Shown piece after piece: positions 1 through 5,360 of a DNA stretch of 7,095 nt. The notes below the pieces were generated by a model that was not told the origin of the DNA, made no database searches, and saw nothing but the letters and a program-made list of their open reading frames with translations. The translations under genes and the position numbers were made by a program. This DNA is from Microcaldota archaeon. GTDB taxonomy: Archaea; Micrarchaeota; Micrarchaeia; Norongarragalinales; UBA10210. Location of the stretch: NCBI GenBank assembly GCA_013331595.1, contig DUGE01000091.1, positions 1-7,095 on the forward strand, read 5' to 3'. Within the stretch, counting starts at the first letter, position 1. Each line of letters begins with the position of its first letter.

Positions 1-125
1 TTAATCTTGTCTCCGGTCAATCTCTCCGTCAATAACTTGGAATCTACACCAAAGACCGAATGGACCAAAGTCTCTACTAAACTCTTGCCATTAGGGTCGG
101 AAACGCCTTTAAGCTTTTCAGCCAC
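1..125 (-). CDS. Unknown protein, N-terminal part, partner of the RHH regulator
   Basis: A reading frame opens at a GTG (123-125) and stays open to the window edge, giving 41 codons (begins MAEKLKGVSDPNG). The GTG lies inside the last codons of the upstream RHH gene, so the two overlap by 8 bases (GTGGCTGA), a typical translational-coupling arrangement. A GGGGA stretch about 5 bases before the GTG could serve as ribosome binding site. An in-frame stop lies a short way upstream and no ATG fits. The visible part does not resemble the start of RelE, PIN, HEPN or MazF toxins that I know. Position suggests the toxin or effector half of a toxin-antitoxin-like pair, but that is inference from context only. 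Confidence 0.5.
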   Translation of the reverse strand, partial: MAEKLKGVSDPNGKSLVETLVHSVFGVDSKLLTERLTGDKI

Positions 126-306
126 GCAATCCCCATTGCACGTCTTCCCTCATGGCATTCTCAAGCTTCTCAAGCCGCAATCGTTCCATAAGCCTTCGCA
201 AGGCGTCCCTCATCATCTCACTGCGGTTTGCATACCACCCTTCCACGATGTAAGAATCCATTTCGTCTTCCAATTTTTTCGTAATCTTGGCTGGAATAGT
301 TTCCAT
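118..306 (-). CDS. CopG/ParD-like ribbon-helix-helix antitoxin or repressor
   Basis: This 62-residue protein has the ribbon-helix-helix layout. A short beta strand (ETIPAKI, residues 2-8) is followed by a helix, then the turn and second helix with the G-W/Y-x-NRSE-x-x-R-x-AL-R-R-L pattern (about residues 23-40). A charged C-terminal helix rich in E, R and L follows and would bind a partner. RHH dimers insert the paired strands into the DNA major groove. An in-frame TTG lies one codon upstream (309), but the ATG at 306 is preferred because GGTGA sits 4 bases ahead of it. The gene has its own promoter with a 20-bp palindrome, fitting autorepression. It overlaps the next gene by 8 bases, as antitoxin genes often do. 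The partner is not identifiable, so a stand-alone regulator is possible. Confidence 0.82.
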   Translation of the reverse strand: METIPAKITKKLEDEMDSYIVEGWYANRSEMMRDALRRLMERLRLEKLENAMREDVQWGLRG

Positions 307-318
307 CAAATCACCAAA

Positions 319-338
319 AGTATCACTATAGTAATACT
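319..338. promoter_or_regulatory. Palindromic operator of the RHH gene
   Basis: A 20-bp inverted repeat with half-sites AGTATCACTA and TAGTAATACT is centred between 328 and 329. Only one symmetric position pair fails to match. It lies between and partly over the TATA box and the expected transcription start of the RHH gene, where a bound repressor would block initiation. Autoregulation through such sites is the rule for RHH antitoxins. That this protein binds here is inference. Confidence 0.65.
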
Positions 339-344
339 ATTTAA
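337..344 (-). promoter_or_regulatory. TATA-like box of the RHH gene
   Basis: On the minus strand the sequence reads TTAAATAG, centred about 34 bases before the ATG at 306. A start of transcription about 25 bases downstream would leave a short leader of roughly 9 bases holding the GGTGA site. It touches the edge of the palindrome at 319-338. Confidence 0.5.
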
Positions 345-354
345 GACTTCCTTT

Positions 355-376
355 TTGGGTGACTAGCACAACCCAA
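355..376 (-). terminator. Small hairpin after thiM, possible terminator
   Basis: TTGGGT (355-360) pairs with ACCCAA (371-376) around a 10-base loop, 13 bases after the thiM stop. On the minus strand it is followed by an A-rich run rather than T residues, so termination is weakly supported. It also lies about 10 bases upstream of the RHH gene's TATA box. Confidence 0.25.
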
Positions 377-389
377 TGCCGCTATAGCA

Positions 390-1202
390 TCAAACCGTAA
401 ATTCCTCTACCTTTTGCATTCTATCGACAGTTGCCTTGTCCAAATTGTATATCTCGTCGTAAAACGCTTGCTTGTAAGTTCCAGGGCCTTTAGACTCTCG
501 GGCAGCAAGCTCCCCGGCGATTTCAAAATAGCTGAGACCTGCGGCTGCAGCTTTGGCGTAGTCTTTCTCAACTGCGCAAAACGAGCCTATCACGGAGGCA
601 GACATGCAGCCAGTGCCAACAATGCTCCCCATTTTCTCGTGGCCGTTCTTGACGACAAACCCTTTTCCATCCGGCCTTGCGACAAAATCTTCCTTGCCGG
701 TCATTGCAGCAACGCAATCCTTTTCCCTTGCAAGCTTCATCGTAATTTCTTGCAGGCTGCCTTCGACTTTGCCAGCTTCAACGCCGCGCACTTCGGCCTT
801 CGCGCCTGAGAGCGTTCCGATTTCCCCGCGGTTGCCCTTGACTACTGAAATGCTGATTTCCTCCAATAGTTCCAAAGCGCTTTTTGTCCTTAGCGAAGTT
901 GCGCCAACGCCAACTGCATCAAGAACAATGGGAATGCCTTTCTTGTTTGCTGCCTTGCCTGCAATTTTCATGGTTTCAATGAGTTCTGGCGTTAGGGTTC
1001 CTATGTTCAAAACCAACGCGGAAGAAATGCCGACCATTTCTTCCACTTCCTCTGGCGCGTGGGCCATGACGGGCAAAGCGCCGATTGCCCTTGTAATGTT
1101 GGCGCAGTCGTAAATCGTAACCCAATTCGTCATGTGATGCACGAGGGGTTTTGTTTCCCGAATTTTTTCCGCCATTGAAAAAACGTCTACCTCAGTTTTC
1201 AT
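390..1202 (-). CDS. thiM: Hydroxyethylthiazole kinase ThiM
   Basis: ThiM phosphorylates 4-methyl-5-(2-hydroxyethyl)thiazole with ATP, salvaging the thiazole half of thiamine. The 270-residue product matches the usual 260-275. The N-terminal signature LVHHMTNWVTIYDCANI (residues 20-36) and the GA-x-PVM segment (41-46) form the substrate side. LVLNIGTL is at 63-70, PIVLDAVGVGAT at 91-102 and KGNRGEI at 122-128. The GTGC motif near residue 199 holds the cysteine conserved at the active site of the family. A GTG three codons upstream (1211) could also start the frame, but GAGGTGA sits about 6 bases before the ATG at 1202, so that ATG is chosen. The gene is last in a thiL-transporter-thiM operon, 30 bases behind the transporter. 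ThiE and ThiD, needed to join and phosphorylate the pyrimidine half, are not in the window. Confidence 0.95.
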   Translation of the reverse strand: MKTEVDVFSMAEKIRETKPLVHHMTNWVTIYDCANITRAIGALPVMAHAPEEVEEMVGISSALVLNIGTLTPELIETMKIAGKAANKKGIPIVLDAVGVGATSLRTKSALELLEEISISVVKGNRGEIGTLSGAKAEVRGVEAGKVEGSLQEITMKLAREKDCVAAMTGKEDFVARPDGKGFVVKNGHEKMGSIVGTGCMSASVIGSFCAVEKDYAKAAAAGLSYFEIAGELAARESKGPGTYKQAFYDEIYNLDKATVDRMQKVEEFTV

Positions 1203-1232
1203 GAACTTCACCTCGTTCCATTTTCTTAATTT

Positions 1233-1853
1233 TTATTGCAGCGCAAGGACCAGTGCGTATCCGAACGTCAGTGCAAAGTACAATAACAAAATTCCCGAAG
1301 CGAGAGAAACGTATTTGTAGTGCTTGCTGGCGATAAAATTCCGCCCGTAATGCGTCAGCAATATCAGCGTTCCGACAAACAGGAATGCGCCGGCCAAAAT
1401 CCCAAGACTGACCATCAGGTTGTCTGTTAGTGACGCGCCTTTTGATGCGGAATTCGCACCAAGGATCGAAGTCCAAATCAGCAAGACTGCCGGGTTGGTA
1501 ATCGTAAGGGCAATTCCGTCAAAAAAATTTCTTTTGCTAATGCTTTTGCTTGAAAGGTCCACTTCCTTGGATTTCAAGAAATCGGTTAAGGCTGAATAAG
1601 CCAAGTAAAAAAGAACCAGAACGCCGGCTGCAAGAAGGATGAGGTTGAACAACCTTATTTGAAGCAAAAAAGACAATCCAAAGGTTGCAAGCAAGAGGTA
1701 AATTATCAATGCAACGTTAACGCCTGCGTAGAAGAGGAGAGACGATTTCCATCCCTCTTTAACTCCCCTTCTTATTACCTCAACATTTGTCGGTCCCAAT
1801 GGTGCGGCTATTGCAACGCCGAGAAAAATTCCCTGCAGTATTGGTTCAAACAT
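1233..1853 (-). CDS. LysE/RhtB-family membrane transporter
   Basis: This 206-residue integral membrane protein has about six hydrophobic segments, near residues 5-22, 38-60, 67-90, 112-131, 146-166 and 181-204. It carries the family hallmarks: GPTN at 20-23 followed by a basic patch (VIRRGVKEGWK), and an NP pair at 120-121 in the fourth segment. A charged loop with many lysines and serines (92-108) separates the halves. Characterised LysE/RhtB members export amino acids such as lysine, arginine, threonine or homoserine by secondary transport. The gene lies 13 bases behind thiL and 30 ahead of thiM on the same strand, so it is almost certainly cotranscribed. A thiamine-related substrate is a reasonable hypothesis but is not shown by the sequence. 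The ATG at 1853 is the first good start; no strong ribosome binding site precedes it. Confidence 0.88.
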   Translation of the reverse strand: MFEPILQGIFLGVAIAAPLGPTNVEVIRRGVKEGWKSSLLFYAGVNVALIIYLLLATFGLSFLLQIRLFNLILLAAGVLVLFYLAYSALTDFLKSKEVDLSSKSISKRNFFDGIALTITNPAVLLIWTSILGANSASKGASLTDNLMVSLGILAGAFLFVGTLILLTHYGRNFIASKHYKYVSLASGILLLYFALTFGYALVLALQ

Positions 1854-1866
1854 GACGACGCCAACT

Positions 1867-2805
1867 TCAGTTGCTTTTGAAATGCTCGTATCCTTTCGAC
1901 TGGATTTTCTTGAGCTTTCCCTTTCTCTTTAAGAATACTCCTTTCCCTTTTTCAACCCTTCCGATAATAATTCCGTGTTCGGCATTCGGCGTAGTGAAAA
2001 CGATTTGGTAATCCTCTCCGTAATTCAACGCGATTTTTTCTTCATTCAAACCATTCCGCTTGCAAAATTTCTCAAGCATCGGACTCCGCGGAATCTTTTC
2101 CCATTCGACCACGATTTTCTTTCCGCTCAAACGCGCGATTTCATTTAATTCAAACGCAAGGCCGTCCGAAACGTCGATGCCTGCATGGGCCTGGGGCCAA
2201 ATCTTCTTGCATAGTGCCGCGTTGATTTTCGGGTCGTCCTGCGCTTGGAAGAACTCGCGTTTTTCCGCTGCAGTTGCCTTGAAGCCTTTTTTCCTGATTA
2301 AATAGCCTGCAGCTGCGCTGCCGATGTTTCCAGTCAAAACCAGGCAATCGCCTTCTTCTGCCGAACTGCGCTTCAGTATGCTTCCTTTTGCCTCCCCCAA
2401 CATTGCTACGCTATACGCGAATTCGCTTGCCTTGTTCGTGTCACCGCCGATGAGAAATGCATCATACTGGGAAAGCTGCGTGTCCATTGCCGCATACATT
2501 TTTTCAAGCCACTCCATTTTGGTGCTTTCAGGAAAACCCATGGAAACCAAAGCGTACTTGGGTATGGCTCCTTTGCTCAAAAGATCAGTTGCGTTGCTCG
2601 TAATTATCTTGCGGCCGATTTTTGCCGGGTCGGCGTTTGTAAAATGGGTGCCCATAGATCCCATGTCTGTTGTTGCAACCATTTTGCCGGAAAAGCGGAA
2701 GCTTGCCGCGTCATCGTCAAAGTCGGAAATCATGCCCAGGCTCCGCCTGAGCCTTGACGTGAGAAGCTTGATTATTTTCCGCTCGCCGAGTTTCCGCAAT
2801 CCCAT
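1867..2805 (-). CDS. thiL: Thiamine-monophosphate kinase ThiL
   Basis: ThiL uses ATP and Mg2+ to convert thiamine monophosphate to thiamine diphosphate, the active cofactor. The 312 residues are normal length. Family motifs appear in order: an N-terminal GERKIIKLL; the acidic metal site SDFDDDAAS (27-35; most relatives have GDDAA); TTD at 45-47; SNATDLLSKGAIP (70-82), the counterpart of the usual N-x-SDLAAMGA-x-P; GGDTN (120-124); AGIDVSDGLA (208-217); and NYGEDYQIVFTT (261-272), the GED-Y site. The ATG at 2805 has no SD, but a T/A-rich box about 33 bases upstream implies a nearly leaderless mRNA, which suits the first gene of the operon. The transporter and thiM follow. A lysine-rich tail ends the protein. 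Confidence 0.95.
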   Translation of the reverse strand: MGLRKLGERKIIKLLTSRLRRSLGMISDFDDDAASFRFSGKMVATTDMGSMGTHFTNADPAKIGRKIITSNATDLLSKGAIPKYALVSMGFPESTKMEWLEKMYAAMDTQLSQYDAFLIGGDTNKASEFAYSVAMLGEAKGSILKRSSAEEGDCLVLTGNIGSAAAGYLIRKKGFKATAAEKREFFQAQDDPKINAALCKKIWPQAHAGIDVSDGLAFELNEIARLSGKKIVVEWEKIPRSPMLEKFCKRNGLNEEKIALNYGEDYQIVFTTPNAEHGIIIGRVEKGKGVFLKRKGKLKKIQSKGYEHFKSN

Positions 2806-2832
2806 CTATAACCAGCATGAATAGTTAGCGGC

Positions 2833-2844
2833 AAAAGTTTTTAA
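2833..2844 (-). promoter_or_regulatory. TATA-like box of the thi operon
   Basis: The minus strand reads TTAAAAACTTTT, centred about 33 bases before the thiL ATG. It begins directly after the hairpin at 2845-2869. No other AT-rich box lies within range, and no TPP riboswitch sequence fits in the short leader. Confidence 0.5.
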
Positions 2845-2869
2845 CGCCATTGAACTTCGTTCGATGGCG
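2845..2869 (-). terminator. Strong hairpin between corA and thiL
   Basis: CGCCATTGAAC (2845-2855) and GTTCGATGGCG (2859-2869) form an 11-bp stem with a single mismatched position that becomes G-U or A-C depending on the strand, and a 3-base loop. It starts 27 bases after the corA stop and is followed at once by TTAAAAACTTTT on the minus strand. It may end corA transcription, or it may be an operator just upstream of the thiL TATA box. The two roles cannot be separated by eye. Confidence 0.5.
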
Positions 2870-2896
2870 AAGAATTGCGTCGTGTCCCGCGTGGCC

Positions 2897-3850
2897 TTAG
2901 AGCCATTCCTGTTGCCTGAAGTAATAGAAAGACAGTATTGTGAACAAAATAATTATCCCCATTATTTCAAAGAACCCACCGCCTTCTTGGGCCAGCGGGA
3001 GGTTGATGACGTTCATTCCGTAAATGCTTGCAATGAGCGTTGGCACCATTAGGATGACTGTGATTGCAGTAAGCCTTTTCACGACAAAGTTGAGGTTGTT
3101 GGAGACTACGGTCAAATAGCCTTCCATTGCGCTTGTGATCAATTCGCGCAGGGTGTCAGTTGCGTCGGTTATCCTTATCAAATGGTCGTAAACGTCACGG
3201 AAGTAAAGGGCATTCTTTGAGTTGATGTAAGCGTAGTCCCTTCGCGAGAGGATGTTGAGAATGTCGCGCGTGGGCCATACGATGCGGCGGATTTCAACCA
3301 CCTTCCTGCGGAGCCTGAATAGTTTGCTGATGATTTTCGGGCTGCTTTTGCTTGCGAAAATCTCTTCCTCCAAATCCTCGACTTCCTCGTCGAGCTTATC
3401 GAGCACGGGGAAGAAATCGTCGACAATCGCATCCATTACCGAATAGGCGAGGAAGTCGTGCCCGCGGGTGAGGATGTTGGGCTTTTCCTTCAGGCCGTTC
3501 ATGACGCGCTCGAGGCTGGGGGCGAGGCTTGAAGCATAAGTGACTATGAACGTCTTGCCGAGAAATATGGACATTTGGGCGGTCTTGCCGCTTTCCATTG
3601 TTTCAAGGGTCCTTATCACGATGTAGCCATAATCTTCATAGTCGTCGATTTTCGGCCGCTGGAGCCCCTTGATAGTGTCTTCAACGCTCAGCGGGTGGAA
3701 TTCCAGGCTTTTCAGGAAGTCGTTTTCCTTTTCAGTGGGCTTCTCGAAATTAATCCACACGTTGTGCTTCCTGTCGTGGATGAACTTCTTGGCTTCAGCC
3801 GGCCTTATTTCCCGCACTTTCCTGCCGAACGCTGCGAATGCCCGAATCAT
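2897..3850 (-). CDS. corA: CorA-family magnesium/divalent cation channel
   Basis: CorA forms a pentameric inner-membrane channel that brings in Mg2+ (some relatives carry Co2+ or other divalent ions). The 317 residues match the family. A cytoplasmic N-terminal domain (about 1-240) includes WINFEKPTEKE, HPLSVEDT and the long acidic helix DKLDEEVEDLEEEIF (about 151-165) that is typical of the stalk. Two membrane helices end the protein, about 259-277 and 292-311. The YGMN signature follows the first, with GMN at 278-280. The following loop reads VINLPLAQEGGG instead of the common MPE form, which is a mild departure. The ATG at 3850 lacks an SD, but TTTTTTAA lies about 24 bases upstream, indicating a leaderless mRNA. 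It is probably transcribed alone, since hairpins lie on both sides. Confidence 0.94.
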   Translation of the reverse strand: MIRAFAAFGRKVREIRPAEAKKFIHDRKHNVWINFEKPTEKENDFLKSLEFHPLSVEDTIKGLQRPKIDDYEDYGYIVIRTLETMESGKTAQMSIFLGKTFIVTYASSLAPSLERVMNGLKEKPNILTRGHDFLAYSVMDAIVDDFFPVLDKLDEEVEDLEEEIFASKSSPKIISKLFRLRRKVVEIRRIVWPTRDILNILSRRDYAYINSKNALYFRDVYDHLIRITDATDTLRELITSAMEGYLTVVSNNLNFVVKRLTAITVILMVPTLIASIYGMNVINLPLAQEGGGFFEIMGIIILFTILSFYYFRQQEWL

Positions 3851-3870
3851 AACGACATTACGCAGCGCGC

Positions 3871-3878
3871 TTAAAAAA
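3871..3878 (-). promoter_or_regulatory. TATA box of corA
   Basis: The minus strand reads TTTTTTAA, centred 24-25 bases before the corA ATG at 3850. Transcription would start at or next to the ATG, explaining the missing SD. The same T6 run follows the hairpin at 3879-3889, so it may also be the release tract of the preceding gene. Confidence 0.6.
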
Positions 3879-3889
3879 GCCTTTCAGGC
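3873..3889 (-). terminator. Hairpin plus T6 terminator of the kinase-like gene
   Basis: On the minus strand GCCT-GAA-AGGC (3889-3879) is followed without a gap by six T residues (3878-3873). It begins 5 bases after the TAG stop at 3895-3897. This is a small but classic intrinsic-terminator shape. Archaea mainly need the T tract, so the hairpin may only assist. Confidence 0.6.
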
Positions 3890-3894
3890 AATGA

Positions 3895-4635
3895 CTATTT
3901 GTTGAGCGCATCGGTGCGCCTAACTATGTCTTCCAGGGCTCCTTTTATGTCTTCCCTCTGAATTTTGCTTTTCAAAAATTCATAGAATCCTTTTCTGAAG
4001 TCCCGATGGCAATTTCGAACGTAGTCTGCTAACCTTACTGCAGTTTCTCCTGCATACAGGGGCGTTCCACTTTTAATTCTCTCAACTTCTTTTGATAAAG
4101 TGAAACCCCCAACCGCAAATTCCGGGAGTTTAATTCCAAAGTCGTGAATGAGCGGGAAATACCCGTAACGCCCTCCTGGGAAAAGTGCAAGCAAATCGCG
4201 TTTAGGGGTAATATCTGCGTTGACAATTTGTGCTATGCCATTTGCAATCACGTTTATTCCTTTTCCAGCCTCTAGTAATCGCCAAATTTGTTGTGGTTTA
4301 ATGGCGCAATGTTCTCTAACAAATAACGGCATCACTTGATGGAATCTTCCCTTTTCGTCTTGCACGAAATCCATTTTTACGGCCGGCAGTCCTCTTTTCC
4401 TTAATTCTCCAGCGAAAAATCTCGCCTCTTCCATGTCCTTTTCTGTAAGTCGTGCATCATAGACTTTCACTGCAACTCTTCTCCTTCTTTTATCGCCTTT
4501 AAAAAGCAGCGAGCCCCTATAAACTCCCGAGTTTTCTAAAAAGCGGGTTTCAACCCCGTCTCCGAGCTTTTTGTCCCTGTAAATCCGCAAGCTACCGGGA
4601 ACCACGTCTACAGCGGTTTTCAATGGCTCTTTCAT
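3895..4635 (-). CDS. Protein-kinase-like protein of unknown function
   Basis: I do not recognise the 246-residue product as a named family, but it shows a kinase-like pattern. KLGDG (23-27) resembles a glycine-rich loop, followed by GVYRGSL (37-43). RVAVKVY (53-59) resembles strand beta-3 with its lysine at K57. Glutamates 69-70 lie in a helix that could be alpha-C. NADITPKRDLLAL (139-151) sits where the catalytic loop should be, and LIHDFGIKL (162-170) contains a DFG. The HRD histidine and the usual loop asparagine are absent, so it could be an atypical kinase or a pseudokinase. A TTG at 4680 extends the frame by 15 codons, but it would start upstream of the TATA-like box at 4659-4666, which lies about 28 bases before the ATG at 4635, so the ATG is preferred. 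GC content looks lower than in neighbouring corA, a possible sign of transfer. Confidence 0.7.
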   Translation of the reverse strand: MKEPLKTAVDVVPGSLRIYRDKKLGDGVETRFLENSGVYRGSLLFKGDKRRRRVAVKVYDARLTEKDMEEARFFAGELRKRGLPAVKMDFVQDEKGRFHQVMPLFVREHCAIKPQQIWRLLEAGKGINVIANGIAQIVNADITPKRDLLALFPGGRYGYFPLIHDFGIKLPEFAVGGFTLSKEVERIKSGTPLYAGETAVRLADYVRNCHRDFRKGFYEFLKSKIQREDIKGALEDIVRRTDALNK

Positions 4636-4658
4636 GGTAAACTCTAGGCTGGAGGTAA

Positions 4659-4666
4659 TTAAAAAA
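4659..4666 (-). promoter_or_regulatory. TATA box of the kinase-like gene
   Basis: TTTTTTAA on the minus strand, identical to the corA box and centred about 28 bases before the ATG at 4635. It lies 5 bases beyond the hairpin at 4672-4704. The spacing implies a leaderless transcript and decides the start codon of the gene. Confidence 0.55.
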
Positions 4667-4671
4667 TTATG

Positions 4672-4704
4672 GCAAACCAAGAAAGTTAAATTCTCTTGGT
4701 TTGC
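4672..4704 (-). terminator. Perfect 11-bp hairpin upstream of the kinase-like gene
   Basis: GCAAACCAAGA (4672-4682) and TCTTGGTTTGC (4694-4704) are perfect reverse complements around an 11-base AT-rich loop. On the minus strand the hairpin is followed by CATAA and then six T residues. It could be a terminator for the gene ending at 4763, or a binding site just upstream of the next promoter. Confidence 0.5.
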
Positions 4705-4710
4705 GACTAA

Positions 4711-4747
4711 CGAAACTGAAAGAAACCCAAATTATTTTTCAGTTTCG
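4711..4747. repeat. Second perfect 11-bp inverted repeat
   Basis: CGAAACTGAAA (4711-4721) and TTTCAGTTTCG (4737-4747) pair perfectly around a 15-base loop. It stands 6 bases from the first hairpin and begins 15 bases after the stop codon of the 105-residue gene. A short palindrome CGCTATAGCG (4746-4755) overlaps its base. There is no T tract directly after it on the minus strand, so its role is open. Confidence 0.5.
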
Positions 4748-4762
4748 CTATAGCGTAAAAAC

Positions 4763-5080
4763 TCAGCCGAAGATGCTGCCGAAGCCTTCAGTTGCGGAAC
4801 TCTCCTCTTTTTCAATTGCCTCGGCGACTTTCGCGGTTTCCTCGGGCTTTGCCTCGGCAAAAGATGGGATTGGCTTTAGCCTTTCAGCAACCTTCTTCGC
4901 CATGTCTTCCTCTGCCTTGATGAAAACGACGTATTTTCCTGCCGCAAGGCCAACCGAGGCGCTTTCCTTCAGCACGAAGCCAAGGCGGGCGATAGAATCC
5001 TCGGCGTAGGGGTCTGCCTCAAGTATTTTCTTCAACGCCTGCAGGTCTTTAGAGTCGAATAAGTATGCGTAGTTTTTCAA
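4763..5080 (-). CDS. Unknown 105-residue protein with a stalk-like C-terminal tail
   Basis: I do not recognise the family. Residues 1-70 look like a small alpha/beta domain (KNYAYLFDSKDLQALKKIL, then AAGKYVVFIKAEED). Residues 71-98 are rich in A, E and K, and the protein ends EGFGSIFG. That tail resembles the C-terminal end of archaeal ribosomal stalk proteins P1 and P0 (a G-L/F-x-x-L/I-F-G pattern after an acidic hinge), which recruits translation GTPases. The body is not a P1 domain. The frame opens at a TTG at 5095 overlapping the toxin stop, but AAAGGTGA sits 4 bases before a later TTG at 5080, the same GGTGATTTG arrangement used by the RHH gene at 306, so 5080 is chosen. It follows the toxin gene closely and may be cotranscribed with it. 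Its GC content looks higher than the toxin's. Confidence 0.65.
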   Translation of the reverse strand: MKNYAYLFDSKDLQALKKILEADPYAEDSIARLGFVLKESASVGLAAGKYVVFIKAEEDMAKKVAERLKPIPSFAEAKPEETAKVAEAIEKEESSATEGFGSIFG

Positions 5081-5091
5081 CAAATCACCTT

Positions 5092-5355
5092 TCAATAAGC
5101 TTCATCATGATGTGTAAATCTTTTCAACAAGACTGTTTTTGTCTCTTCCGAGATTTCATATGTTAAAACAAATACGGATAGGACGTGGACACGCCACTTG
5201 CCCTCTAAAGGTGAGTGCAAGGGTTTTCCCTGCCTCGGGTTGGCAAGAATCTTGGCGATTTGCCTTTCGAGTGCCCTTTTCAGTTCGGAATTTTTCCTTG
5301 TCCTTTTTTCTATATCTTCCTTGCACGAGCCTGCATAGTCTAAATTGTAAGTCAA
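5092..5355 (-). CDS. RelE/ParE-superfamily toxin
   Basis: The 87-residue product has the RelE-like fold pattern. Two N-terminal helices (about 8-38) are followed by NPRQGKPLHSPLEGKWRVHV (39-58), strands VFVLTYEI and TKTVLLKRF, and the tail THHDEAY. R55, R79, H82, H83 and Y87 are candidates for the RNA-cleaving site used by RelE/YoeB-type mRNA interferases. Those toxins cut mRNA in the ribosome and are held inactive by the antitoxin encoded just upstream. The only usable start is a TTG 5 bases after the antitoxin's TAA, with no clear SD, so translation is probably coupled to the antitoxin at low level. The reading frame is intact, so the toxin could be active. An alternative is ParE-type gyrase inhibition, but the HHDEAY tail favours RelE. 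Confidence 0.85.
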   Translation of the reverse strand: MTYNLDYAGSCKEDIEKRTRKNSELKRALERQIAKILANPRQGKPLHSPLEGKWRVHVLSVFVLTYEISEETKTVLLKRFTHHDEAY

Positions 5356-5360
5356 TATGA

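Noticed and set aside
7..366. Plus-strand open frame of 119 codons
   Set aside because: It lies opposite the RHH gene and its promoter, runs across the palindrome, and has no domain pattern or start signal. The minus-strand frame has a clear RHH pattern.
604..1113. Long plus-strand open frame of 169 codons
   Set aside because: It is fully antisense to thiM, whose motifs are unmistakable. The product is Ser/Pro/Ala-rich low-complexity sequence typical of a shadow frame.
1192..1476. Minus-strand frame of 94 codons overlapping the transporter and thiM start
   Set aside because: It overlaps the end of the LysE-type gene in another frame, and its product is an arginine-rich sequence without any family pattern.
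2324..2824. Plus-strand open frame of 166 codons
   Set aside because: Antisense to thiL with no recognisable domain or ribosome binding site.
2845..2869. tRNA T-arm suggested by GTTCGAT
   Set aside because: The string belongs to a simple hairpin, and there are no acceptor, D or anticodon arms around it.
2806..2896. TPP riboswitch ahead of thiL
   Set aside because: The gap is only 91 bases, most of it upstream of the promoter, and I find none of the conserved TPP-aptamer segments. The leader appears to be only a few bases long.
4763..5080. Ribosomal protein P1
   Set aside because: Only the last eight residues resemble P1. The N-terminal domain does not match the P1 dimerisation fold pattern.
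5100..5116. C/D-box small RNA (ATGATGA at the end of the toxin gene)
   Set aside because: The C-box-like string encodes the toxin's C-terminal residues and no D box (CTGA) stands at a suitable distance.
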